Source of the DNA: Rudaea cellulosilytica DSM 22992
GTDB taxonomy: Bacteria; Pseudomonadota; Gammaproteobacteria; Xanthomonadales; Rhodanobacteraceae
Reading direction: 5' to 3'
Length of the DNA stretch: 64,000 nt
Assembly: GCF_000378125.1 (NCBI RefSeq)
Contig: NZ_KB899242.1
Location: 1 to 64,000, forward strand
The translations under genes were made by a program, and so were the position numbers. Within the stretch, counting starts at the first letter, position 1. Each line of letters begins with the position of its first letter. The notes beneath the pieces were generated by a model that was given only the letters and a program-made list of their open reading frames with translations, searched no databases and had not been told where the DNA came from. Shown in pieces: positions 47,200 to 55,301 of the stretch.

Positions 47200-47237
47200 C
47201 CAGCTAAGAATGCGCAGACCAGCTACGAATGCGCAGA
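47200..47237 (+). repeat. Two-copy 19-bp tandem repeat
   Basis: CCAGCTAAGAATGCGCAGA is followed directly by a copy with one change (A to C at position 8). It lies in the 344-bp gap between the KfrA-like and Dabb genes, near the right edge of the island; nothing else is recognised in that gap. Confidence 0.6.
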
Positions 47238-47406
47238 CCAAATTTTCCATCAATAAACGTGCCAGCCGGTTCTTGCGTCGTCTATTGATCGTGAATGTAT
47301 ATTATGTCAAATAGAAGACGGCAATGATTTCACTACCTTTTGTAGTATCCCCGAATCACGGGAACCAACTTTTACGGGCAACATGCTTTGGGAGACCGCC
47401 TACTCT

Positions 47407-47712
47407 CTACGCCGCGATGTCGTAGACAACGACGCGTTCCCAGAGCGACTGGCAAGCGGAAACGAACCTTGCGTGGTGCTCGCACTTGGTTTGATAGAAC
47501 TCGTGGTCCTCCAGGGACTTGAAGTGCAACGAGGTCGCGAAGTCGAACGAATGATCCACGACGGAGCGATGTTCCGTCTGCGCAGGAGGGCCGACGAACC
47601 CGCTTTGGAGATACGGAATCGTGGCTAGGCGACGCACTTCGGTGGCGAACACGTTCCGTTCGGACGCACTGAGATCTTTGCGTAGCCAAAACAACGCGCT
47701 GTGGATAAGCAT
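47407..47712 (-). CDS. Stress-responsive A/B barrel (Dabb) domain protein
   Basis: 101 residues from ATG 47712. The sequence MLIHSALFWLRKDLS, then VDHSFDFATSLHFKSLEDHEFYQ and HARFVSACQ is the Dabb pattern (PF07876): a dimeric alpha/beta barrel of about 100 residues seen in stress proteins and some cyclases. A longer frame to 47796 adds a non-conserved leader and is less likely. It lies upstream of and on the same strand as nothing obviously related; function unknown. Confidence 0.78.
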   Translation of the reverse strand: MLIHSALFWLRKDLSASERNVFATEVRRLATIPYLQSGFVGPPAQTEHRSVVDHSFDFATSLHFKSLEDHEFYQTKCEHHARFVSACQSLWERVVVYDIAA

Positions 47713-47853
47713 GGTGCGAGTTCTCGGTTGATGGCAAGACGAGTGTATCGCGACGCCTAACACCTGAGGCAAGCAGCTGTTCCAGATAAGAAGCACGTTG
47801 GGCCAGACCTACCCCGGCGGAGCCTGATCCCACTCGAATTTCGACGACGAGAG

Positions 47854-48825
47854 TCAGCGGGATTTCACATCAATCGAGCCAATCGTGTTGGGCTTGCCCC
47901 GCAAATTGTCCCGTTCCCACGGTGGCGTGTGCTCGAAATCTGCGACCAATGTATCTATCAGCGCACGCACAGCCCGGCTGACGTAACGTGTCTGGGGATA
48001 AACCGCATAGATTGTGTCGGCTGTCAGCGGTGACTCGGGCAACAGCTCGATCAGTTTGTGATCACGCAGTGCTGGTGCGGCAATGAACATCGGCAGCGCG
48101 GCAATTCCCAGGCCGGCGATCGCCGCATCGCGCATGCTCTCGCCGTTGTTGAGATGCACTCGGCCACGTACGACGATCTGTCGCGGCGCCTCACCTTCCT
48201 CCTGCGGTACGAACTGCCAGTAAGGCGCAACCGAGGCACTGCCGTAGCAAATGCAATCGTGCTGCCGGATGTCCTCAATCGTCTCGGGCACGCCGTTACG
48301 TTGCGCGTATTCCGGGCTGCAGACGAGCACTCGTCTGCTTGCCGCGATGCGTCGTGCCATCAGCGAGGAGTCGTACAAGCGGCCGATACGCACGCCGAGA
48401 TCGTAGCCGCCGGAAAGGATGTCGACGTAGCGGTCGTCGAGATCCAAGCTCAGATCGAGCGCCGGATGTTCGCGCATGAAGGCGTACAGCAGCGGCCCCA
48501 GATACGCGGTGCCGAATGTCATCGGCGCGGCGATGCGCAGGCTGCCGACGATCTGGCCCGATTCCTCGCCGGACACGTCGTCTACGGCCTGTTGCATGCG
48601 CGCGAGCACATCGCGCATGTGCTCGTAGAAGCGCTGGCCCGCGTCGGTGAGTGCGACACCGCGCGGAGAGCGATGCAGCAGCTTCACGTGCAGCTCGCTC
48701 TCCAACCTGGCAACGCGCGCGCTTAGTTGCGATTTCGACACGTTGAGCCGGCTTGCGGCAGCGTTGATGCCGCCGTTTTCAACCACCTGGATATAAGCGC
48801 GGATGTCGCTGAAGTCGTAGTCCAT
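47854..48825 (-). CDS. LysR-family transcription regulator
   Basis: 323 residues. The N-terminal winged HTH (DIRAYIQVVENGGINAAASR, LNVSKSQLSARVARLESEL) is followed by a substrate-binding effector domain from about residue 90 (GSLRIAAPMTFGTAYLGPLL). The subgroup resembles regulators divergent from oxidoreductase or pirin genes. It is divergent from the pirin gene across 125 bp and is likely to regulate it. Confidence 0.93.
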   Translation of the reverse strand: MDYDFSDIRAYIQVVENGGINAAASRLNVSKSQLSARVARLESELHVKLLHRSPRGVALTDAGQRFYEHMRDVLARMQQAVDDVSGEESGQIVGSLRIAAPMTFGTAYLGPLLYAFMREHPALDLSLDLDDRYVDILSGGYDLGVRIGRLYDSSLMARRIAASRRVLVCSPEYAQRNGVPETIEDIRQHDCICYGSASVAPYWQFVPQEEGEAPRQIVVRGRVHLNNGESMRDAAIAGLGIAALPMFIAAPALRDHKLIELLPESPLTADTIYAVYPQTRYVSRAVRALIDTLVADFEHTPPWERDNLRGKPNTIGSIDVKSR

Positions 48826-48950
48826 GACCTATTGAATCACGAAAGCTTGGGTGTTCGGCAATCGCAAACACCGAGTTCGTAATTGCCCGGCTAGGCGCTC
48901 TGTGACACTCGGCATAGAGTGCACTCCATCGAATGCCTTTGGAACACATC

Positions 48951-49652
48951 ATGCACATCACCCGACTTTCGCAAGACCGCGGCCTCGCCGATTTCGGCTG
49001 GCTCAAGAGCCGTCACACATTCTCCTTCGGCGATTATTTCGACGCCGAGCACATGGGCTTCGGCCCGCTGCGCGTGATCAACGAGGACCGTGTCGAACCG
49101 GGCAAAGGTTTCGGCGCGCATCCGCATCGCGACATGGAAATCCTTTCCTGGGTGCTCGACGGCACGCTCGAACACAAGGACAGCATGGGCACCGGCGCGC
49201 AGATCCAGCCCGGCGAGCTGCAGCGCATGACCGCCGGCACCGGCGTCGTGCATTCGGAGTTCAACGCATCGCAGACCGATCCCGTGCACTTTCTGCAGAT
49301 ATGGGTCATCCCCGAGGAGCGTGGCCTCAAGCCCAGCTACGAACAGCATCGCTTCGCGGCGGCCGACCTCGCCAACCAGTGGCACCTGATCGCCTCGCGC
49401 AACCCGCGCGACGGCGCGCTCAAGATCCATCAGGACGTCGACCTTTACGCGACGCGCCTCGCCGCCGCACACGAACTGATCTTTGCGCCTGCCAAGGGAC
49501 GCAAGCTTTGGCTGCAGGTAGCGCGTGGGTCGGTCGTGGTCAACGGCGAAACGCTGGAGACTGGTGACGCTGCAGCATGGGCCGACTCGGAAAGACTCGT
49601 CGTGCTTGCCCACGAAAACGCTGAATTGCTGTTGTTCGACATGACGCCTTGA
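48951..49652 (+). CDS. Pirin-family protein (YhhW-like quercetinase type)
   Basis: 233 residues from ATG 48951, matching the family start (ITRLSQDRGLADFGWLKSRH); an ATG 18 nt upstream is possible. The bicupin N-half has AHPHRDMEILSWVLDG, with the metal-binding His and Glu, and HSEFNAS. E. coli YhhW of the family has quercetin 2,3-dioxygenase activity in vitro. The LysR-pirin-hydrolase order suggests control by the divergent regulator. Confidence 0.92.
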   Translation: MHITRLSQDRGLADFGWLKSRHTFSFGDYFDAEHMGFGPLRVINEDRVEPGKGFGAHPHRDMEILSWVLDGTLEHKDSMGTGAQIQPGELQRMTAGTGVVHSEFNASQTDPVHFLQIWVIPEERGLKPSYEQHRFAAADLANQWHLIASRNPRDGALKIHQDVDLYATRLAAAHELIFAPAKGRKLWLQVARGSVVVNGETLETGDAAAWADSERLVVLAHENAELLLFDMTP

Positions 49653-49817
49653 CCCATTTTCTCCGCTCAAGCGGTGGAATCGCAGGCATCATTGCGCGAA
49701 CGCAGTGCGCAACGCCGAAGCACAGCAAGCGGACACGCGTCATACTGAACGGCGGCATGGCGCGCATATCAAGTAAGAATCCGTCGCGTTTCATTCCCCT
49801 CCCCTCTAGGAATCTTC

Positions 49818-50648
49818 ATGAGCACGATTACCACCAAAGATGGCACCGAAATCTTCTACAAGGATTGGGGCAAGGGTCAGCCCGTCGTTTTCTCTCACGG
49901 CTGGCCGCTCTCCGGCGACGCATGGGACGTGCAGATGCTCTATCTCTCCAGCCGTGGCTACCGCACCATCGCGCACGACCGCCGCGGCCACGGCCGCTCG
50001 GCGCAGCCATGGAACGGCAACGACATGGATACCTACGCAGACGATCTGGCCGAACTGATCGAGAAGCTCGACTTGAAGAACGTCGTTCTCGTCGGTCACT
50101 CGACCGGCGGTGGCGAAGTAGCGCACTACATCGGCCGCCACGGCACTTCGCGTGTGGCCAAAGTCGCGCTTGTCGGCGCAGTGCCGCCGCAAATGCTGAA
50201 GACCGCGGTGAATCCGGGCGGCCTGCCGATCGAGGTATTCGATGGCATCCGCGCGGGCCTCGTCGCCGACCGCTCACAGTTCCACAAGGATCTCGCCGCT
50301 GGCCCGTTCTACGGCTTCAATCGCGCGGACGCCAAGAAGTCCCAGGGCCTGATCGATTCGTTCTGGCTGCAAGGCATGGCGGGCGGCCTCAAGGGCCAGT
50401 ACGACTGCATCAAGCAGTTTTCGGAAGTCGACTACACGGAGGATCTGAAGAAGATCGATGTGCCGACGCTCGTCGTCCACGGCGACGACGATCAGGTCGT
50501 TCCCATCGATAATTCGGGCAAGCTCTCGGCCAAGATCGTCAAGAACGCGACGCTCAAGATCTATGCAGGCGCGCCGCACGGTCTGGCAAGTACGCATGCG
50601 GATCAGCTCAACGCCGATTTGCTTGCCTTCATCGAGGGCAAGCTCTAA
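49818..50648 (+). CDS. Alpha/beta hydrolase, non-haem chloroperoxidase type
   Basis: 276 residues, full length. [11 protein letters not shown] holds the oxyanion region, VGHSTGGGE the nucleophile Ser95, HGDDDQVVP the Asp and GAPHGL the His. The family (cofactor-free haloperoxidases/esterases) is recognised by [13 protein letters not shown]. It follows the pirin gene by 165 nt; ATG preceded by CCTCTAGGAATC. Confidence 0.93.
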   Translation: MSTITTKDGTEIFYKDWGKGQPVVFSHGWPLSGDAWDVQMLYLSSRGYRTIAHDRRGHGRSAQPWNGNDMDTYADDLAELIEKLDLKNVVLVGHSTGGGEVAHYIGRHGTSRVAKVALVGAVPPQMLKTAVNPGGLPIEVFDGIRAGLVADRSQFHKDLAAGPFYGFNRADAKKSQGLIDSFWLQGMAGGLKGQYDCIKQFSEVDYTEDLKKIDVPTLVVHGDDDQVVPIDNSGKLSAKIVKNATLKIYAGAPHGLASTHADQLNADLLAFIEGKL

Positions 50649-50714
50649 AGAAGATCCATCTGATCTCGCTTTCGCCGATGTCTTGGTCGGCGTGATCCAT
50701 GGGTCGTTCAATGT

Positions 50715-50743
50715 GCGACCGCCGGCGCTCCGTCGGCGGTCGC
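50715..50743 (+). terminator. Strong hairpin after the alpha/beta hydrolase
   Basis: GCGACCGCCG (50715-50724) and CGGCGGTCGC (50734-50743) form a perfect 10-bp stem with a 9-nt loop. No T-run follows, so it may end transcription only with help or stabilise the transcript end. Confidence 0.4.
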
Positions 50744-50831
50744 CTTGATCGGGTCGACCGGCATCTTGTGTGCGAGTGGCGAGCATATAGTTCCACTGGC
50801 CTGGCACCGGCTGAAAACCTCGGAGTCTCCA

Positions 50832-50930
50832 TCCAATCTCGCCGCCGGCACACTGACGTTCGCCGCAGGCTTCGTCGACACCTCCGCATTCATCGCCCTG
50901 TTCGGCTTGTTCACCGCCCAGGACCGATAG
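50832..50930 (+). pseudogene. N-terminal remnant of a DUF1275 (YoaK) membrane protein
   Basis: The frame encodes AAGTLTFAAGFVDTSAFIAL then FGLFTAQDR and stops. DUF1275 proteins start with a helix of this form followed by TAHVTGN; here the match ends at TA and the rest (about 180 residues) is missing. The frame is open back to 50745 but that part is unlike the family. Confidence 0.5.
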
Positions 50931-50972
50931 CTGCCCTGCCTACTTGACCAGTGGCTGCAAACGACTCGATAA

Positions 50973-51007
50973 CTGCCCTTTCCTACCCACGATAAGCTCC
51001 GCTAATC
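50973..51007 (-). repeat. Dispersed intergenic repeat, copy D (opposite strand)
   Basis: On the minus strand it reads GATTAGCGGAGCTTATCGTG then GGTAGGAAAGGGCAG, matching copies A-C. It lies about 60 nt upstream of the HI0933-like flavoprotein start. Confidence 0.6.
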
Positions 51008-51069
51008 TCGGTCGTCTATGGCAGCTAAGGCACGCGCTCGCTGTCCGCGAAACTCTGATCCTCGTCTGA

Positions 51070-52332
51070 ATGACCATCTCGTCGACTCATACAGTTCAAA
51101 AGTCCTTCCATGACGCGATCGTTCTCGGCGCCGGTGCAGCCGGCATGTTTTGCGCGGCGAAGATCGCGCAGAGCGGCAAGCGCGTCGCCGTGCTCGATCA
51201 CGCAGCCACCCTGGGCGAGAAAATCCGTATCTCCGGCGGCGGTCGCTGCAACTTCACCAATCGCGATGCGAAGCCGGAAAATTTCATTTCGGAAAATCCC
51301 GGCTATTGCCGCTCGGCTCTCGCCCGCTACACACCGCAGGACTTCATCAAGCAGATCGAAAGCCACGGCATCAGTTGGCACGAGAAGCACAAGGGGCAGT
51401 TGTTTTGCGACGGCTCCGCCCAACAAATCGTGCGCATGCTGCATGGCGAATGCGCCACCGGCGGCGTGGAAATTCTCAACCCGGTCAAGCTTCATAATCT
51501 GCGACGCAGCGACTTCGGCAAGGCACGTTATGCCTTGGATACCAGCTACGGTCCTTTGCACTGCAACGATCTCGTCGTTGCCACCGGCGGCCTGTCGATC
51601 CCGAAAATCGGTGCCAGCGATTTGGGCTATCGCATCGCCAGGCAATTCGACATCCCCGTCGTACCGCCCTGCCCGGCTCTGGTGCCGCTGACTTTCGAGC
51701 CGGAAGTCTGGGCGCCTTTTGCAAAATTGGCCGGCGTGGCGCTGCAGGTCGTCGTGCGTTTGCCGCGCGGCGAAGGCGGCAGAGGCAATACGCCCGAGTT
51801 CACCGAGGACTTGTTGTTCACCCATCGCGGCTTGTCCGGTCCAGGGATTCTGCAAATATCGAGTTACTGGCAGCCGGGAAAAACCATTGCGATCGATCTC
51901 GCCCATACCGAGCCGTTGGATGCCGCGTTGATCGAACGCAAAACGCAGGACAAACGTGCTTTGCACAACGTGCTTGCGGACTACATGCCGCAGCGTCTTG
52001 CCGATCATTTCGGTGCGCAAGTCGTAGCCTTGCATGCCGGCAAGAAGCTGCCCGACCTGCCGGACAGCGTGTTGCACAAGCTCGGCCAGAGCCTCAATGA
52101 CTGGCGCATCGAGCCGAACGGCAGTGAAGGCTATCGCAAGGCGGAAGTAACGCGGGGCGGAGTCGACACACGCGCACTCTCCTCGAAAACGATGGAGGCC
52201 ACGGCACTCGCCGGTTTGTATTTCATCGGCGAGGTAGTCGACGTCACGGGATGGCTGGGTGGCTACAACTTCCAGTGGGCCTGGGCGAGCGCGGTTGCGG
52301 CGGCGAAAGCGATCGGCGAAAGCGGCGTTTGA
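51070..52332 (+). CDS. HI0933-like NAD(P)/FAD-dependent oxidoreductase
   Basis: 420 residues. The FAD-binding Rossmann motif is DAIVLGAGAAGMFCA (about 16-30), followed by the family signature GEKIRISGGGRCNFTN. The C-terminal FAD contact is GLYFIGEVVDVTGWLGGYN. The length is typical of the HI0933/BaiN-type group. The substrate is unknown. It is convergent with the next gene, with only 22 nt between them. Confidence 0.93.
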   Translation: MTISSTHTVQKSFHDAIVLGAGAAGMFCAAKIAQSGKRVAVLDHAATLGEKIRISGGGRCNFTNRDAKPENFISENPGYCRSALARYTPQDFIKQIESHGISWHEKHKGQLFCDGSAQQIVRMLHGECATGGVEILNPVKLHNLRRSDFGKARYALDTSYGPLHCNDLVVATGGLSIPKIGASDLGYRIARQFDIPVVPPCPALVPLTFEPEVWAPFAKLAGVALQVVVRLPRGEGGRGNTPEFTEDLLFTHRGLSGPGILQISSYWQPGKTIAIDLAHTEPLDAALIERKTQDKRALHNVLADYMPQRLADHFGAQVVALHAGKKLPDLPDSVLHKLGQSLNDWRIEPNGSEGYRKAEVTRGGVDTRALSSKTMEATALAGLYFIGEVVDVTGWLGGYNFQWAWASAVAAAKAIGESGV

Positions 52333-52354
52333 TTGCAACAGCGAGTCGGTTGGG

Positions 52355-54019
52355 TCAGGAGCCTGCGCGAGTACGACCGGCGCTGATGCTCAGCGCCACC
52401 GCCTCGGCCACTCTGATGCCGTCGACGCCTGCCGAAAGTATGCCGCCGGCATAACCGGCGCCTTCGCCGGCCGGATAGAGTCCGCGGGTATTGAGGCTTT
52501 GCAGGCTGTCGTCTCGCTTGATGCGAATCGGCGAAGAGGTGCGTGTTTCCACGCCGGTCAGCACCGCGTCGTGCTGATCGAAACCGCGCAGCTGCTTGGC
52601 GAATGCCGGCAGCGCCTCGCGAATTGCCGCGACGGCATAGTCGGGCAAGGCGCTGTCCAGGTTGCCCAAACTCACCCCCGGCTGGAATGAGGGCACCACC
52701 TGGCCAAGCTCTTTGGAAGCGCGCCCGGCGATGAAGTCGCCGACCAATTGCGCGGGTGCGTTGTAGTTCTCGCCGCCCAACGCGTAGGCATGGCTTTCCA
52801 AAGCGCGTTGCAATGCGATCCCGGCGAGCGGGCTGCCGCTGGCGTCGAACGCGGCGAAATCGGCGGGCTCGATGCCGACCACGATCGCCGCGTTGGCATT
52901 GCGTTCGTTGCGCGAATATTGGCTCATGCCGTTGGTGACCACTCGTCCCGGCTCCGAGGTGGCCGCCACCACGGTGCCGCCGGGGCACATGCAGAAACTG
53001 TAGACCGAGCGACCGCGGCCGGCATGATTGCCTTTGCAGTGATGCACGAGCCGGTAGTCCGCGGCGCCGAGGATCGGATGGCCGGCCTGCGGGCCGAAGC
53101 GGGCCTGATCGATCAGCGATTGCGGATGCTCGACACGAAATCCGATCGAGAACGGTTTCGCCTCGACGAATACGCCGCGCCGATACAGCATGTCGAAGGT
53201 ATCGCGCGCGCTGTGACCGAGCGCGAGCACGACGTGGTCGGCGCGGATCTCACTGCCGTCGGCGAGGGTCACGCCGCGCAGTTGGCGCTGGCCGTCGGCC
53301 GCGGTCTCGATGTGGATATCGTCGACGCGCTGGCCGAAACGGATTTCGCCGCCGAGCGCCTCGATCTCCTTGCGCATGTTCTCGATCATGCTGACCAAGC
53401 GGAACGTGCCGATATGCGGCTTGGCGACATAGAGAATTTCTTCGGGCGCGCCGGCCTTGGCGAATTCGACCAATACTTTGCGCCCGTGATGCTGCGGGTC
53501 GCGAATCTGGCTGTACAGCTTGCCGTCCGAGAACGTGCCGGCACCGCCTTCGCCGAACTGCACGTTGGACTCCGGATGCAGAATGCGCTTGCGCCATAGA
53601 TCCCAGGTGTCGCGCGTGCGTTCGCGCACCGCTCTGCCGCGCTCGAGCACGATCGGCCGAAAACCCATCTGTGCCAGCACCAGCGCCGCGAACAATCCGC
53701 ACGGACCGAAGCCGATCACCAGCGGTCGTAACGGCAGTTGTGCCGGCGCCTGGGCAACCATGCGATAGCGGGTATCGGGCGCCACGCCGACATGCGCATC
53801 GTCTTTGCAGCGCGCAAGAATTGCGGTCTCGTCGCGCAGGGTCACATCGAGCGCGTAGATGAGCATGATCGCGCCGCGCTTGCGCGCGTCATAGCTGCGC
53901 TTGGCGACCTGCAGCGACAGCAGCTCCGCGTCTGCGATCGCCAGTTTGTCCAGCACTGCCTGGCGCAGCGCAGGCTCGGTATGTTCCAGCGGCAGTTTGA
54001 TATCGGTCAAGCGCAGCAT
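52355..54019 (-). CDS. FAD-dependent dehydrogenase of the COG2509 type
   Basis: 554 residues. An N-terminal helical/ferredoxin-like domain (about 1-95) precedes PLVIGFGPCGLFAALVLAQM, the FAD dinucleotide-binding motif, then VLERGRAVRERTRDT and VQFGEGGAGTFSDGKL, which are characteristic of this uncharacterised flavoprotein family. CPGGTVVAA and GLYPAGEGAGYAGGI complete the fold. The exact substrate is unknown. The gene stands alone with its own upstream region of about 180 nt shared with the next unit. Confidence 0.92.
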   Translation of the reverse strand: MLRLTDIKLPLEHTEPALRQAVLDKLAIADAELLSLQVAKRSYDARKRGAIMLIYALDVTLRDETAILARCKDDAHVGVAPDTRYRMVAQAPAQLPLRPLVIGFGPCGLFAALVLAQMGFRPIVLERGRAVRERTRDTWDLWRKRILHPESNVQFGEGGAGTFSDGKLYSQIRDPQHHGRKVLVEFAKAGAPEEILYVAKPHIGTFRLVSMIENMRKEIEALGGEIRFGQRVDDIHIETAADGQRQLRGVTLADGSEIRADHVVLALGHSARDTFDMLYRRGVFVEAKPFSIGFRVEHPQSLIDQARFGPQAGHPILGAADYRLVHHCKGNHAGRGRSVYSFCMCPGGTVVAATSEPGRVVTNGMSQYSRNERNANAAIVVGIEPADFAAFDASGSPLAGIALQRALESHAYALGGENYNAPAQLVGDFIAGRASKELGQVVPSFQPGVSLGNLDSALPDYAVAAIREALPAFAKQLRGFDQHDAVLTGVETRTSSPIRIKRDDSLQSLNTRGLYPAGEGAGYAGGILSAGVDGIRVAEAVALSISAGRTRAGS

Positions 54020-54197
54020 CGATCAGCATCCTTCGCGCCACGCCGTTGCCGGCGCGGCAGGGCTCGAGTTAGGAGCCAGAACCGAGAATTATCGCGGATT
54101 CGCGCGCCCGGTGGATGCCGGCCATGGAAAAGTACCCTTCCCCTGCCCGATCGCTGTCAAAACACGGCGCTTCGCTCGAATCAGGACTGCTGTCAGC

Positions 54198-55220
54198 TCA
54201 GGACAGGAATTCCCTCACGCGCGTGAGCGACTCGTTGATGGCGGCAAATAACTTCTGCACCGTAGTTGAGTCATCCGCCTCCGGTGCATACCAGTTCAAT
54301 ATGAAGGCAAAGTACGCCCAGCGACCAGCTACGTTTATTCCCCCGGCGAAAGCGCGCACGTGAAATCCGGGTGCGTCCGCATTGCCGCTTTTGGCGTAGA
54401 CACTAACCCCAAGCGGAAGCGGGATGAGATAGATGTAGTCGCACAACGTGAGGATCCGCCGGAACTCCTGCAAGGTCTCGCCACGCTGAAAGAATTGACC
54501 CTGCAACGCCTGCGAATAGTAGGTGACGAAATCCTCTGCCGTGGAGGCAAGCGTCTGCACATTGTTCAAAAACGGATTCGCAACCTGCCCCGCACTGGCT
54601 AGTTCCAACAGCTCGTCCCAGGTGATCGTCTTGTAATTCTGTGCACCGAACAGATAGCCGGCAAAGGCCCGGGTGCTGTCCGGCACCGACGTCTGCGTTA
54701 GCCCGGCCGATTCAATCAGATCGCGGATGTTGTCCACACCGGCCAGGTTGAAAATCATGTCGGTCGCGGTGTTGTCACTGCGCATGATCATCGCTTCCAG
54801 CGCCGTTCGCTCGGAGACGATGCCGCTCAGATTGGGTGGATTGAATATGGGGCTGCCCAACGACCAAACATTCGCATCCAGCTGCAGTTCCTTTGTCTCG
54901 AGTGCGTGGCCGATGCCAAGAGAGTCCGGTAGGAGCTCCGCCTGCCGCAGCGCCTCGCAAAGCGCAAATGTCTTGATCGAACTGGCGGCGAACAACACCC
55001 TGTCTGCGTTTATCTGAACACTGAACCCGGGTCTGCCCCGCTGCGAAGGGGCATAGATCTTGAATCCAAGATCACCCGGCAGGTCGTTGAAGAGCTTGGC
55101 GATGTCGTACTTCGAGACAGGGACATATCGCGCGGCCGTGTCCGTCGCTTGCACAGGAAGCGAGGCGGAGATCGCCGTCGCCGCTGCCGTCCTCAAGAAA
55201 TCTCGTCTGAAACGGATCAT
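54198..55220 (-). CDS. Tat-exported serine hydrolase, class-A-beta-lactamase-like
   Basis: 340 residues with AGGAAGGG before the ATG. RFRRDFLRTAAA looks like a Tat signal. The catalytic triplets of the penicillin-recognising fold are present: SSIK (Ser80 to Lys83), SDN within MRSDNTATD, and KSG in YAKSGNAD in place of KTG. Long insertions between SDN and KSG and lack of an obvious Glu166 motif make true beta-lactamase activity uncertain; it could be a carboxypeptidase or esterase. It lies 81 nt after the six-haem cytochrome on the same strand. Confidence 0.82.
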   Translation of the reverse strand: MIRFRRDFLRTAAATAISASLPVQATDTAARYVPVSKYDIAKLFNDLPGDLGFKIYAPSQRGRPGFSVQINADRVLFAASSIKTFALCEALRQAELLPDSLGIGHALETKELQLDANVWSLGSPIFNPPNLSGIVSERTALEAMIMRSDNTATDMIFNLAGVDNIRDLIESAGLTQTSVPDSTRAFAGYLFGAQNYKTITWDELLELASAGQVANPFLNNVQTLASTAEDFVTYYSQALQGQFFQRGETLQEFRRILTLCDYIYLIPLPLGVSVYAKSGNADAPGFHVRAFAGGINVAGRWAYFAFILNWYAPEADDSTTVQKLFAAINESLTRVREFLS

Positions 55221-55301
55221 GTCGCCCTTCCTTTTTTTGCGGATTCCGGCGCAAGGTCCATTGCAGTCGTACTCCGTTGAGATAAGTGTATGCCATGCAG
55301 G

